Assembly (NCBI GenBank): GCA_958299035.1
Contig: CATQJL010000223.1
Span: forward strand, 3,404,359 to 3,468,358
Reading direction: 5' to 3'
DNA: 64,000 nucleotides
From: Cylicocyclus nassatus
Lineage: Eukaryota; Nematoda; Chromadorea; Rhabditida; Strongylidae
Every line of letters begins with the position of its first letter. Positions within the stretch are counted from its first letter, which is position 1. Of this stretch, positions 10,601-23,100 are shown in pieces. The notes beneath the pieces were generated by a model, which ran no database searches, was not told the origin of the DNA, and saw only the letters and a list, made by a program, of their open reading frames with translations. A program made the translations under genes and the position numbers.

Positions 10601-13600
10601 TCTCCGAGCTTTGGGCACCATTTTGCAGGACTGACTTCAACATAGATTCACATTATGCGAAAGTTACTTATGATGAGTGTAGAATTATTCAGAAACTTGT
10701 CAGCACACTACACCATCTAACAAGGAAAGGATACTTGGTGAACCCGGCCATTTGGTATGCGATGCATACCATAAGGTGCATCTCGAAAAAACGCTGATTC
10801 TGAATCTGTGCCCGAAATCTGCGAAAGATCATATGAAGGCAGTTATGAACTTTTTTTCGAAAAAAAATTTGCGCACTTTTAGGTAATTAAAATCACCCAA
10901 TTTGGTCTATTTTACCGTTTGAAGCTATTAAGGAGGATCTTGAAAGGTGTACGTTGTATTTATACCTATCTAAATCATATTCAGCATTTGAAGAGGAAAG
11001 AAAATTTTTTATTCATGATTTTCACCCTCCGCAGTGGGGCAATTCATTCATGAAAAAATAATTACAACTCCATCCAGGTTTTTGTTTCGCAGATATGGAA
11101 AGCAATATTCGAACCAGCATTAAAAGGCGCATTTTATAGAAACCACCATACTTGGTGACCCCGACCATTATGAATGGCCGGGGTCACCAACCATCCTTCC
11201 CTGCTAAGATAAACGGTTGAAAAAAACTGAAATCTGTGCAATTCTTCTGGCATTCTGATTTTACTGCACAACCTTTTACAATTTTCGAAGCATTTGAAAG
11301 TGCATTACTGGTTTGAAAAAAAAGATTTGTGGCAATATACTTGACTTACATAAAAGAAGCCTTGCGGTGAAGTGCGTATTTAAAGGAAGTGTCCGGGCAA
11401 AAACTCGATTTCTAGAAAATCCACTTACCGGGGTTATCCGCAACGCTGAATTCGAAAATCCACATTAGAAGGCGCGAAAACGGCGAGAACATGCGTTTTC
11501 CAAAGCCTTACAAATTGAAATTCGACGATCCCCGCCAGGGCAGAGACGCAGAGTCGCTGCGGGACCCCACATTTTAACTGTTGCGGCATGCGTACTCTGC
11601 CGCATAGCAGGAATTCGGACAGCTCGGAGGACCCCGCTCCAAAGCGTAAGTTTCCCCACTTTCTGGTCGTTCTTCTTGCTTTAGGTCGAGCGTTATGACG
11701 TCGCACTTGCGCGATGTTGTGTCTGAGGGGGGCCACTCTCGCATAGCACTGAAATCCCAAAACCCCGGTGCCCGGACACTGCCTTTAACTTGGCTCATTA
11801 GGATTTCCAACTTAATTGATTTCGGTTCTGAGGCATTATGTGTCGTTCTAGTACGAAATCTCTTTCTACGATTCCTACCGTAATCCCACAACATGAACAA
11901 CGATCGGTTATCCCTTCCATACTGCAAAACTAGATTGAGCCCCTCCACACAATAGCATTTTTCGGCAAAAGAGTCTGTGCAAACAGTGTATACATGCTTT
12001 TAGGACATCTTGTAATGTGCACAATGTTTGATCTTCAATAACTCTCCTACTTCAGCGTTTTTTGTTGCTCTTTAGGCACCATTCTGTAGAGGTGGCTTCT
12101 ACTTAGATTGATAACTAATCTCCTATATTTTTTGTTACTGTAGGATTACGTTAGGAACTTGAAGTGTTTCAAGCCGTAAGAGTCGCATTTCGTTCCGAAA
12201 AGAAGAACAAACAACCAAACTTTTACGCTAGGCTAATTAGAGTCGTTGATAAAGGGTAAGCAATTCGCACACCGCGGTCATGCTTGCTTCATAAGTTATT
12301 TCAGGAAAACAGTAACAACTGCTTTTCCAATGTTTTTCAAAGATATGATTACAACCCTGAAAAGGCTCCGAATTTTTGTAAGAAGTAGCATGGTGAAATC
12401 AGCATGGTGAAAAAACCCGCTACACAAATTTCCGGACCTTTTTCGGCATTCTTCTTTATCAAACACCCAATTCACAGGGGTGCTGTAAGTATGCTAAACA
12501 TTCACACCCTATTGCTACACTAGCAAAGAGAGATCGGAGTTTCGCTCCATACAATTAACCTAAGTTGAAGTGAGCTCTGCAGATGATTGATACCTAAAGG
12601 TGGCATAAGACATCGAAACAACCAAGTTATAAATGATCAAATAGCGTGCACAATTCTTGGCACACCCTGTATATCAGGTAATAGCTAGTATCAGGGCCGC
12701 TGGCCCTACCGAAGCCATGGTATTGATTAATCTATAGCACTGCGGGCCTTCGAGTTTTAGGATGAGCTCACCTGCTACATGAAGCCTTGAGTCACAGCAT
12801 CCTCCCTATCGCAAAGTGAAAATGAGCTTTACGCCAACGTTCACGCGAAAATGAGAAGTTATTTGTTTGCAAATGATAAGAATTCACTTTCATTGCAAGG
12901 TGCTTGACAATAAATCAATAGAATTTTCCAACAGATTATCGCAAAAAAGTAGCGTATGATCTCGAATGGTGTCAAAAACATATGCGAGCAAAGTTTGGTA
13001 CCTCTCACTCAACACAAAAGTTTCTATTCCGCAAGTGCGAACGAAAATTTACTACATCCGGTTTTATATAAGTAATAGAAGAAATTTTCGTGGTGTTCAC
13101 CATAGCAAAGCGGCTAAAGAGAGTTGTGTTCAGTTTGAGAAATTGCGGGTTCAATCTGTTTTTTTGTACAGTATCAGTCAGACGTGACGTTCATTGTTCA
13201 TCAGTTCATCCACACAAGTTTTCATAATAGTTTTGACAGTTAGATCGACTCCTTTATGCAAATCAAGTTTGGTCCGATACCGTTCGCCCCTCACTGTAAA
13301 GGCATTTTTGATATCATACAAAGCTGTTTGAATTTTTGCGACCGTGCAAGAATGTGCTAGACCACCAAGACTACAATCTTAATCTAAAACAGTTGAGGAT
13401 GTCGGAGGACGTGTTTACACATACTGATGCAATAACTTAGGCTAAAATTTGGAATAATTGATAAGTTTTTAGTTTGGTTGTGATTCGATCTCCACCTTTA
13501 TTTTTGCAGCTTTAGGGTTGCCGGAAAAGAAATTTGAAATCACCCCCCCCCCAAAAAAATGTCTGGAGCAAGTAGCTAACTCTGCACCTCTTTAATCCAA

Positions 13601-14137
13601 GAATTTTTTTCGTTTTAACATTGATATCAATAGCACTTACATTGTCTCGTCTGCTTTTGCCCACAAAACGATGTCCAGCAAATCTATGTGATAGCCTTAG
13701 TTATAAAATAGTGCTTCAAAGTGGAGCAAGTTTTCGAAGGTGTGCAAATGTTTTTTTAACAAAAAAAAATGTACAATTTGTACTATCAATCTATGCCGTC
13801 AGGATGAGAAACTTGAAGCGTTGAACATGCGTAGCTTACGAATCCTCCTAGCAGCTGCGCTACGTCGCACCCATATATTATACCTTATCGTTCTTAATGG
13901 CCGAAAAACGCTAAAATTTTCACGCTTATGACTTGAAGCTGCGTTGCAGAGAAGGCTGCCTTAAGATTAGAGGCAAGGACCTACTTATAAATTCAGCCTA
14001 GTCACCGGTGCTACTTAGTGTCTTTCCTTGTCAACCAGAATGAATAGTAGTTTGTCTTCTTGCTGATTCACCTTTTTGACGCTTTTCTTGGGAGGGTTCT
14101 TATGAGTTGAAGCTGACTTCAATCTTGATTCGTCCGT
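7697..14137 (-). CDS. Cytoplasmic tail of the prominin-like gene: 12 symmetric small exons plus last exon
   Basis: Exons in order: 14072-14137, 10301-10348, 10198-10248, 10007-10114, 8714-8749, 8627-8659, 8533-8568, 8455-8484, 8346-8387, 8256-8294, 8173-8205, 8079-8108, then 7697-7843 with TAA at 7697-7699. The lengths are 66, 48, 51, 108, 36, 33, 36, 30, 42, 39, 33 and 30 nt. All are multiples of three, open in phase 0, and bounded by good AG and GT sites. Introns are mostly 48-83 nt. The encoded tail is Lys/Pro/Glu-rich with short aromatic-proline bits (WDPYEP, WKPPP, WKVYPG) and acidic starts (DDE twice). Any exon can be skipped without changing frame, so many tail isoforms are possible. 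No catalytic domain is seen; a scaffold or adaptor role is inference. Confidence 0.7.
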
Positions 14138-17100
14138 CTACAGATGGAAAGTAATGATTTTTGGTCGAAATTACGATGTTCAAGTTACTAACGGTGCTAT
14201 CTTCTAAAGCAGGCAAATAACTACCAGCTTTGCAAACTCCATAAAGGAGAAAGAGCGATCCAATGATGCATAACACTGCAAATAGGATCCTCAGATAAAA
14301 GAAAACTATAGTGTAAATTGTGGTGCGTTTGCAGTAACATTAACTTTTATAACCAAAACGGTATTTTCGTATTTCTTGTTCAAATTGCAGCATTTGATTT
14401 CCAGGCGTTCCTAAAAGACTGAGCAAGCTAGAAAAAATATGCTAATATAAGCAGTGGCTTGACATTTTGCCTTCCCCCCTTATCCGAGGAAGCATGGACA
14501 TATAGCATCGCTCCCACGCCGGAAATCCCTTTCAACACTGGAGTGCGCATACTGTAATGTAATCACAAGGGTCTCACAACGACACTGCGCTTCTAACATT
14601 GGCGTGCTTTGCGTCTGTCCGTCTATGCTGAAATCAAGGACTTTGAAAAGTGTTTGTTTTCGCTTTTTGCGCTTTCCAAGGGGGTTTTTTAACATTGGCG
14701 TTATGAGTAATATTCCCGGAAGCTTAGCATATTTCAATTGACTAAATAGATTAAATTGTGACTCAAGCAGCTACTGACCAAATGCAGGCCAAATGCCTTG
14801 TGCAGGTAGAGTGATGAACTTGCAGTAAGAAGATCCCATTGCATTCCATAGGTTTCCCAAGGGTTTGCAAGGTGGAGACAGAAAAGCTTTTTCGTCCTTA
14901 ACATATCATGTTAATCTTTGAAACTAAAATTTATTACGCACCTCTTCACTTATCATAGAATAGTATATGTTGTTGGCTTTCACAAGTGAAACTTCGTTGC
15001 TGATTTTGCTGAATAGGTCCGCTCGTGCATCTGGGGTCAAAATATGGTAGAGCTGAAAATTCGTTAACATGGCCAATCTGCATGCATTTTTCATCTCATT
15101 CTTCATCCACGTAAGGACATTAGCCGTGCTACGAGGACTGTACAACGAGATGCAACTTTTTCGTCGCCCCTGACCATTCCTATAGGGAGGAGGATTCAAC
15201 AAGGCACAATATCGCTGAGAATGTTCACCGTGGTCTTGCGGTGGGTAATGGAGCCGTTGCTGAGAAGAGGCATAAGACGTTTTGGAAGAATCCTTTCGAT
15301 GTTTTGTTCTTCAAAAGACATAATTCTCTTCTCGAGCAGCATCATTGAAGCAGCGAGAACCAAACGAAGCAGGGAAGAAGTGGATCACGAGTGAATCGAA
15401 AGTAGGCTCAGTTCATAAAGAACGTATTTACGATGCGGAAATAATGGAAGGCACCCCCAACAAATGTTTTCTCACATGTATCTTGGACGTCGATGAACAT
15501 GGAGAATGACTTGAAAGAAGGTCAGCCGCTCAGACAATCACAGGCTCTCAGCCGGCGGCCACAAAGCCACCGCGAAAACCCACCAAAAGCGCGGTGGCCT
15601 CATCGCGGCCACTTTCGCTTCCCGCTGAAGCCCTCATAGCAGTCCGCCCGCTGCCAGCTTTAGCCTCCCGCTCATTGCCATATTTGTAGCCCGCTCGCTT
15701 CTACAGTTCTCAGCGGGAAGCGGCAGTGAGGCGATAAGACCACGGCGCTTTTGGTGGGTTTTCGCGGTGGCTTTGTGGCTGCCGGCTGAAAATCTTGTCT
15801 GTGTAGCTTCTTGTTATGCTTGGACTACAACGTTGTAACTTCAATTAATTCATTATAACGATGACAAGTAACAATGAAGAACATAACCATCTGGAGATAT
15901 GACCACATGGAGAAATAGATATGGCCCCAGATGGTCATGTTCTTCATTGTTACTTGCCATCGTTATAATGAATTAATTGAAGTTACAACGTTGTAGTCCA
16001 AGCATAACAAGAAGCTACACAGACAAGATTTTCAGCCGGCAGCCACAAAGCCACCGCGAAAACCCACCAAAAGCGCCGTGGCCTTATCGCCTCACTGCCG
16101 CTTCCCGCTTTCCTAAAAGATAGGAAGTGTCCGTAGCCCAAAAGCTTAGAGGTTAGCTTAGATCGTATACTACGACTATGTACGGCCACGTTTGTAAACT
16201 CTGGATAAAGGTTATAACTAATGAAATGGCAAGTAACAGTTAAGTGGATGAGTACGCAAGTACGCAGTGATACACACGCATAGATTTACGTTCTTTAGAA
16301 CAGAAAATATGCTGATAATAGACCTTGAGGGTACAAACATTGATAAAACGAATCCATATGGGGAGCGGCGACAAAGCAATACACATTCCACCGCGATAAA
16401 TATATTCACAAACATGAGTGAGGAACTGCCAGTGTTAGCGCGCAATGCAGGGGTTTCTCATGCGAATCAACAATCCATTCGCGCCTGAGTATCGTTCAGG
16501 CAACTGTCAGTTCTGATCCAAACCCATTTTTCTTATGTAGGCAACACTTCCTCTGGAATTGTGTGCGTCTTCGTCGGTGACTGCAGCGTCTAAAAGAAGC
16601 TGTAATTAACTACGATTACAAACATCGTGAAATGCCTGCAAAAGAGAGAGTAGTTGGAAATATATAGATATATATCAAAGACAGACATTAGACAAAGAGA
16701 AACGCAAGACAAATATGGTACAGCAATTAGTGGAAGTATGAAAAGCCCTAATTTCATTTCTAGGAGGTAGGGAGACTTTATCAAGTTTTGACGATAAAAG
16801 GAGACAGAAACTAGTTCCACATCACAGCTGTGAATAACTATCGTCGATTCGTTGACTGCGCGGACTGGACATAACCGCGGAGCACGCGCCGCGAGGTAAA
16901 ACGCTTGCTCCAATACAAGGTCGCCATTGTTCGTGCTCTCGCAACATGTTAACCGCGCCGCATGTGGTCCGCAGCGCTTCAGCAGTCCGTACGGTCAACG
17001 AATCGACGATAGCTGCGTTGACGAACGACTGCGTGCCAAACAATTTTCCGTAAAACTGTAAACCTTTTATGTGCTCACTGTACAAGTACAGTCGATTCAT

Positions 17101-20100
17101 TTCATATGATCATGTGTGCACCCGCACACACCGTCCATCTTTGGCGTCCCCATCTCGGATTTGCGATCGCAAAAACGCGAGAGAGTGAGCAATTGCTATC
17201 GCTTACATCATTTAGAGATAAATAGTACCTAAAAAGAAAAGAAAACAGCGAGAAAACATCAGAATCGCTTAACGGAAGGTTGCGTCCTCCAAAAATCCAG
17301 GATGGGTACGCCAAAGATGGACGGTGTGTGCAATGGCACACATGATCATATGAAATGAACCGACGGTACATCATTGAAAAGGCGCGCACTGTGTTTCAAT
17401 GAATGCACTTGGCTTCGAAATGAGAATTTTATTTTTTGAAAAGGCCGATCGGTAGAAACACGTGCGACGAAAACAACTTACGCTGTGTGTGGCACTCAGA
17501 CTAAACCTCAAATCAATCCTTCCTCACTCAATGAACTTTGCGTACAACACGCTGGCGTGGAGTGAGCCGTGATGGTCGTTCGTTGCGTAAAAGGTCATGT
17601 TTTCGCGTGTAATCCGCTGAGGCTGAGAGTTTTTTCTCGAAAAAATTATAAACACAGGATTGAAGTAGCAAAGCATAGCGACGCCCTCTAATCAATAAGC
17701 ATTTCGAAAATGGACGCATGCGAAACGCAATGATGCAGATCTTTGAGCGCAAAGAGAGCACGCTTGTAGTCGAATGATGTGACAGCGGCGAAAATGTTGA
17801 GAGAAAGGCACTTTTATGTTTACATTCGTAAAATGAGTGAATAGATGGTTTTTTACGGTTTTCGAGAGAGTTTGAAAAAGAGTTTTTAATACATTGTGCA
17901 GTGGATGTTTTGATTCAAAAACAAACGGGGCTTTCATTAAGCACTTCTTCCGGTTGGATAGACAGTCAAACATAGAGAACAAAAGAAATCTGATATATAA
18001 AGAATCGTTAGCTCAATTCAAAAATCTTCAAATAGCGGGGAACCACGACGAGTCCCGAAGCAACGCTCTTCCAAATAGCGCCTATGGCCCCGGGCAGACT
18101 TCACGCGATTTGATCGTCGCGACTGAATCGCGAGGAGACAACTGTTACAACATCATTCCATGCAGATCAACTTGCATTTGGTTGTGATACTTTTCCAGAC
18201 CGAAATTTTTGAATGTGAAATGAAAATAAATGGAAATCTTGGCGATTTGGTCGCGACGATTAAGTCGCGTGAAGTCTGATCGGGGCCTATAGGTACTGGT
18301 TCACTAGTACTTGAAATAAAGCATTGAATGATAACGAAAATGAAAACAAAGAAAAGCAAAGATGAAAACAAAGATTAGGCAACAAGAAATGAAAAAATGA
18401 CGCGAGCCCACGCTGCCAATCTCGTTTGCCTGCACATCTAACTTTTCTGGTGCGATCAACAATGTCTCGAGCGGGCAACGATATGGCATCCAGTTGGCAG
18501 CCACAATACGGCGTTATGAATTAAGGCTGCCTGCTCATAGCATTGATGCGGCCCGCTGACAGAAATCTTGTATTCGCAGCCCCATCGTTTCACGGTCGCT
18601 GCCGTTTAACGGAGTCGCTGCCTCATCGTCGCCTTTTGGCTGCTTTTGTAGGAATGAATGCGCTCTGCAGCTATTTTCTGACTCATGGAAGATTATAGCT
18701 GCCCGCTGGTAGCCCGTCGCTGCCCGCTCACCGCCATTCCTACAATGTCGTCGCCCGCTCACTGCCACTTTTGCAGTATCGCCGCCCGCTCAGTGAAACT
18801 GCCCTTTATCGCCGCCGGCTGAGGGCCTGTGATTGTCTGAGCGGAGAAGAGCAGCATCATGGGCCTTTGAAAGAATTCACCGACCGACTGTAGGGCCCGG
18901 AGCTTTCAGCCAGCGCTCTGTAGCGCTGTTGAGACATGAGCCAACACTGCAACCGCGCCGAAAGCTTTACGAACTCCCGAGAGCAGAGCGCTTGACAGTC
19001 TTGCGAGACTCGACACAAGCAACATCTTCGGAATTCGCGGCACGAATATGAGGTGAATGCCCCGTCTTTGTGGCATAGGAATACCTTGCAAAAGCAAAGC
19101 ACCAATGGGCCGGTCACATCATGAGAAGAGGAAGACCACCAGCGAGGTTGACAGACTTGTTCAAGGAAAGGATGGGACAGGTGAGAAATTAACCTGATAT
19201 GATTCCGCTCCTGAACCTCGTAGACGTAGCCACCGATGACAATCAAAAAGTTTGTGTGAAGTATAGGATAGGGACTATAGAGAGCTCTTGTGCTGGGCCC
19301 ACATACCATAGGTCACTTAAGTACTTATGGGTGTACAAAAATACTTGTTTTATAAGAAGACTTAAGAACGCTAAGCACGGTAGTAAACCTCAAATTGCAC
19401 TCATCTCAAGGACGGAACTTCTAAGACAAAATAAGCTCCGACTTGTACAGCACAAATGTGCCCGATCTTTTGAGTCCCTCAATCAGAGCGTGAAAATGTA
19501 CCAACGTTTGAATACAACGAATGCAGGCTTGCCAATAGGAGGGCATGGGTGCGAATTGATCACGTTCCTTCTGCAACATTGTCATCGTTGTATCAATCGA
19601 GCTTATTCCTGAACCAACCGATAACGAAGTGACGTAAGGCAAGTGATAACTTTCGGCTACTTTGCGTTGTTCGCAGAATAACCGCACAAATCCGCGGACC
19701 CCAGATTGAACCAAACTCCACCGTAATTTATGTAATTCAATGATGCGACTACAATATTTGCACTACACTGAATTGTGCGCAGAGCTTCATCTCAATCGGT
19801 CAAAGAAAACGCTCTCTAGGGAACATGAAGTTACTGCAAACACTTAGAGACTTTCCGTTATACATCAGAAAGATTAATAATCTGCATTACTCTGGCAATC
19901 AGTAAAAAGCACCCCCCCCCTCCCTCGAAACTTGCCTCTCTTGTTTGTACATCCGCGTTCGCGAGAGTTCCATTGAGTTTTTCAAATGTTTCTTTGACTT
20001 CTTTTTTGAATTGCTTTTCTACAAATTGTTTCACTTTGTGGTCGACATTTGAGTACTGGGAGCAGCGCACCTTGACTGTTTAGCGACTGGTCTTCAATCC

Positions 20101-23100
20101 TTCGAATCATAACAAAGAGTTCGTTAACACCATCCTAAAACTAAGTTCCAGCGTTCTTCCTAGCAACTGGCGAATGAGTAACCTTCAAATCTTTGATGCG
20201 ATCTTGTAGGTCAATTTTTGCCTCAGAATTATTCAAAGTTGATTCAATTTTTGCAATCACCTCGTCCAGCTATAACAACTAAAATCATAACTTGAAACAA
20301 AGTGGGATGAGTAGCCGCATGCAGCAGCCCTTTTAAAATCGTGTGTCATGATATTTACCATGCGTTAACAATAACATTGAAAAACTCCATTTGAAAATTT
20401 CTCATTGAACTAGAACAATTTTCATGAAAGTTCTGTATCACTTAAAGGCACCGTCCACCCAAAGCGAGGTTGATGAGATTTCGGTGGCATACTAGTGTGG
20501 GCCCCTACACTAGGCAAACCCCCAAGTAGCGAGGCAAAATACTCCTTCCGAAGCGAGAAATCCGCTCCGGAAGGGACGTAACCGGAGGTGGTCACTCCGC
20601 CCACTTTGCAGGCGCACCGTTGGAGAGACTACACGCACAGCGCAGTACGCTGCCTCGTCGTAGGCGACTAATCGGAGTTTTTCTAGTGTTATTTCGTGTA
20701 CTTGTATCCTCAACCGTTCGTTTTTTATTCAGTCATGACCAAATCTACGACAAAGTTGTTTTTTCGATTATAGCCATCATCAGCATCCGGCATAGCTGTT
20801 TTTCTTGATATGAACACGATCTTTCGTTATAGGTGACGCTTGTGCTCAATAAAACGAGATGAACATGCGACGTGAGTTTTTTCATTGCAATGTACATCAA
20901 ATTGAAAAACTATTTGTAGTCAAAATAATCGTTGACGCCGTCTACATGACTAATGGATCATCGCAATAAACTATCACGCATTTCTGTGTGCTAAAACACT
21001 TGCTTTCACTGCTTTCTGTGTGAATGTGCTAAATACGCGGAATCTGGATCAAGACTGGGGCAAACATTTCCCAATACTCCTAATCGATTGCACAATTGCC
21101 CATGACTAGTTTACTAATGACGCCCTGCGTATATCAGCGCGCCTGCAAAGTGGGCGGAGTGACCACCTCCGGTTACGTCCCATCCGGAGCGGATTTCTCG
21201 CTTCGGAAGGAGTATTTTGCCTCGCTACTTGGGGGTTTGCCTAGTGTAGGGGCCCACACTAGTATGCCACCGAAATCTCATCAACCTCGCTTTGGGTGGA
21301 CGGTGCCTTTAAAAGTTTTTCCTTCCCTTTCCAGTTTGTTAGCGATGTTCTTCATCGCTGTAGATTTTTGAATGACCAATTTTAGTGAAGAATCTGACTT
21401 TCTGCACGAAAGAGAGAAAAAAGCGAGGTCGTTTGTAAACTGATGGTCTCAAGTCACCTGACTCCAAAGCTGCCCATTTATTTTCTGAAAACGGAGGACA
21501 AGGAAATCTGGAGAGTACTGGAACACTTCAAAAGCTGTGTCTCGACAAAACATTCACAAACAACAGACAAAATCTGTGCTCGCAGACAATATCTGTCTGC
21601 GAGCAATATTGTTGTCAATAATATATAATATATAATTTATAATTTATATAATATATATAATACAATATTGTCTGCCAACCTTCCCATAGACGACTGACAA
21701 AACCTCGAGTCATTTGTAATTTAATATATGAGATTGCACACTAAGTCCTATTAGCGACGGCACCCTTACTACTAACTTCCCAGTAAAACATCTAGCTTAA
21801 CAAAATATAGAAATGTGTTCTACTGACTAACATATAACCAACTAAAACAAAAGAAACAAGGAAGCAAAGGGAAAACACTGGAAATGAGCAGGTTCTAGTT
21901 TCGCAGTTCGTCAGTTAGCGTGTGTAGTATGCACCTACGCATATTGTTAGAAATGACTCGACGATACACCATTTGAAATCTGCAGCTTTGTACATGCATA
22001 AAAAACTAAATTATCAAAAGTCCAATAATTATTTCTTCATAATCGTAAGAAGCGTACTTTGGGCGCCTCTTCGATCGAAACAAGTACTTTCCCTGTGGCA
22101 TTGAACAAAGTGCGACCTTCTTGACAACTTTTCATTGTTCGTCTAGGATTGTCCTTGTATATACGAAGTTGTGCAAGCTGTAAACTGCTTGCTGAATTCT
22201 AAAACCTACATAATATCCACTGGTGGTTGTTTCGGTGACGGTGTGTCATCATCTTCATCGCCAGGACGTAGAATTTCAACGGTAGCAATGTCATCAGTGA
22301 GACTGGCGCATACATAAGCTGAGGTGTAAGCAACTATGAAAGCTCCTCTGAAAGTCTGGAGTTAAGATGGAATTTCGAGCTTTAACCTCTACTCACGCTA
22401 GTAGAACGAATAAGAGTGCAACCGTTATCAAAGCTTGAAAACCTTCTTTATTGAGAAGGTAGTAAGTGAAAGCTCTCGTTCTGCTAAATTTGGCACTTTG
22501 TCGCAAGTTGTAAGTCTTTCTACATTTTCGGCACCATACCAGCACATAAATGTCACGATGGCTATGACCGCGGACATCAGTTGAAATGCAGGAATGAGAT
22601 TAAGAACGAGTGCATAGTTGAATTCAGAAGCAGCAGCAAAATCCTGCAAAAGCTTATTTACAGCTACGCATAAATGCGTATGTTGCTTTACCTCTGATTG
22701 TATTGAGCTGTTCAAAAAATTCTGCCTATTCTATCACGAAGGCCATAATTAAAAGTGAACGAAGAACTAATTTGGAATGTGTTTACGATGCGTGATTGTG
22801 CTCTAATAGATGCATTAAACAGCTCAAAAGCTTTTCCGTAAGGTGGACAATAATTACGGAAGACTGGTAGACCATTGCTCTAAGTACTGCGAAAAGGCAC
22901 ATTTAACTATAAGAGAAGTGCAGAGCTTGCGCGATTTTCGTTAAAAATGCGTTGATCTCTCTGTATTCGTCAGCTTAAAGGCAGCGTCCAGGCAAGTCTG
23001 GACGTATGGGGATTTTACGTGGAAAGTACTTTTGGGGCCCTAACTAAGGCACTGCCCAACCGGCAGCTCAGGTAGTGCCCTAACGCCTGAGATATTCCCC

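Larger units (their letters stand above)
15526..18844. repeat. Region bounded by inverted 34-bp ends
   Basis: CCGCTCAGACAATCACAGGC at 15526 reappears inverted at 18844, and both lead into CTCAGCCGGCGGC. The interior next to each end is rich in GCCCGCT-type words (15590-15720 and 18535-18830). It may be a 3.3-kb element with later insertions (17088-17367, 18085-18288), or two copies of a small element facing each other. No transposase frame was found. Confidence 0.45.

Noticed and set aside
14480..14737. 85-codon minus frame after acceptor ATTTAG
   Set aside because: It looks protein-like, but neither phase nor membrane topology fits between the exons at 14942-15179 and 14175-14305.
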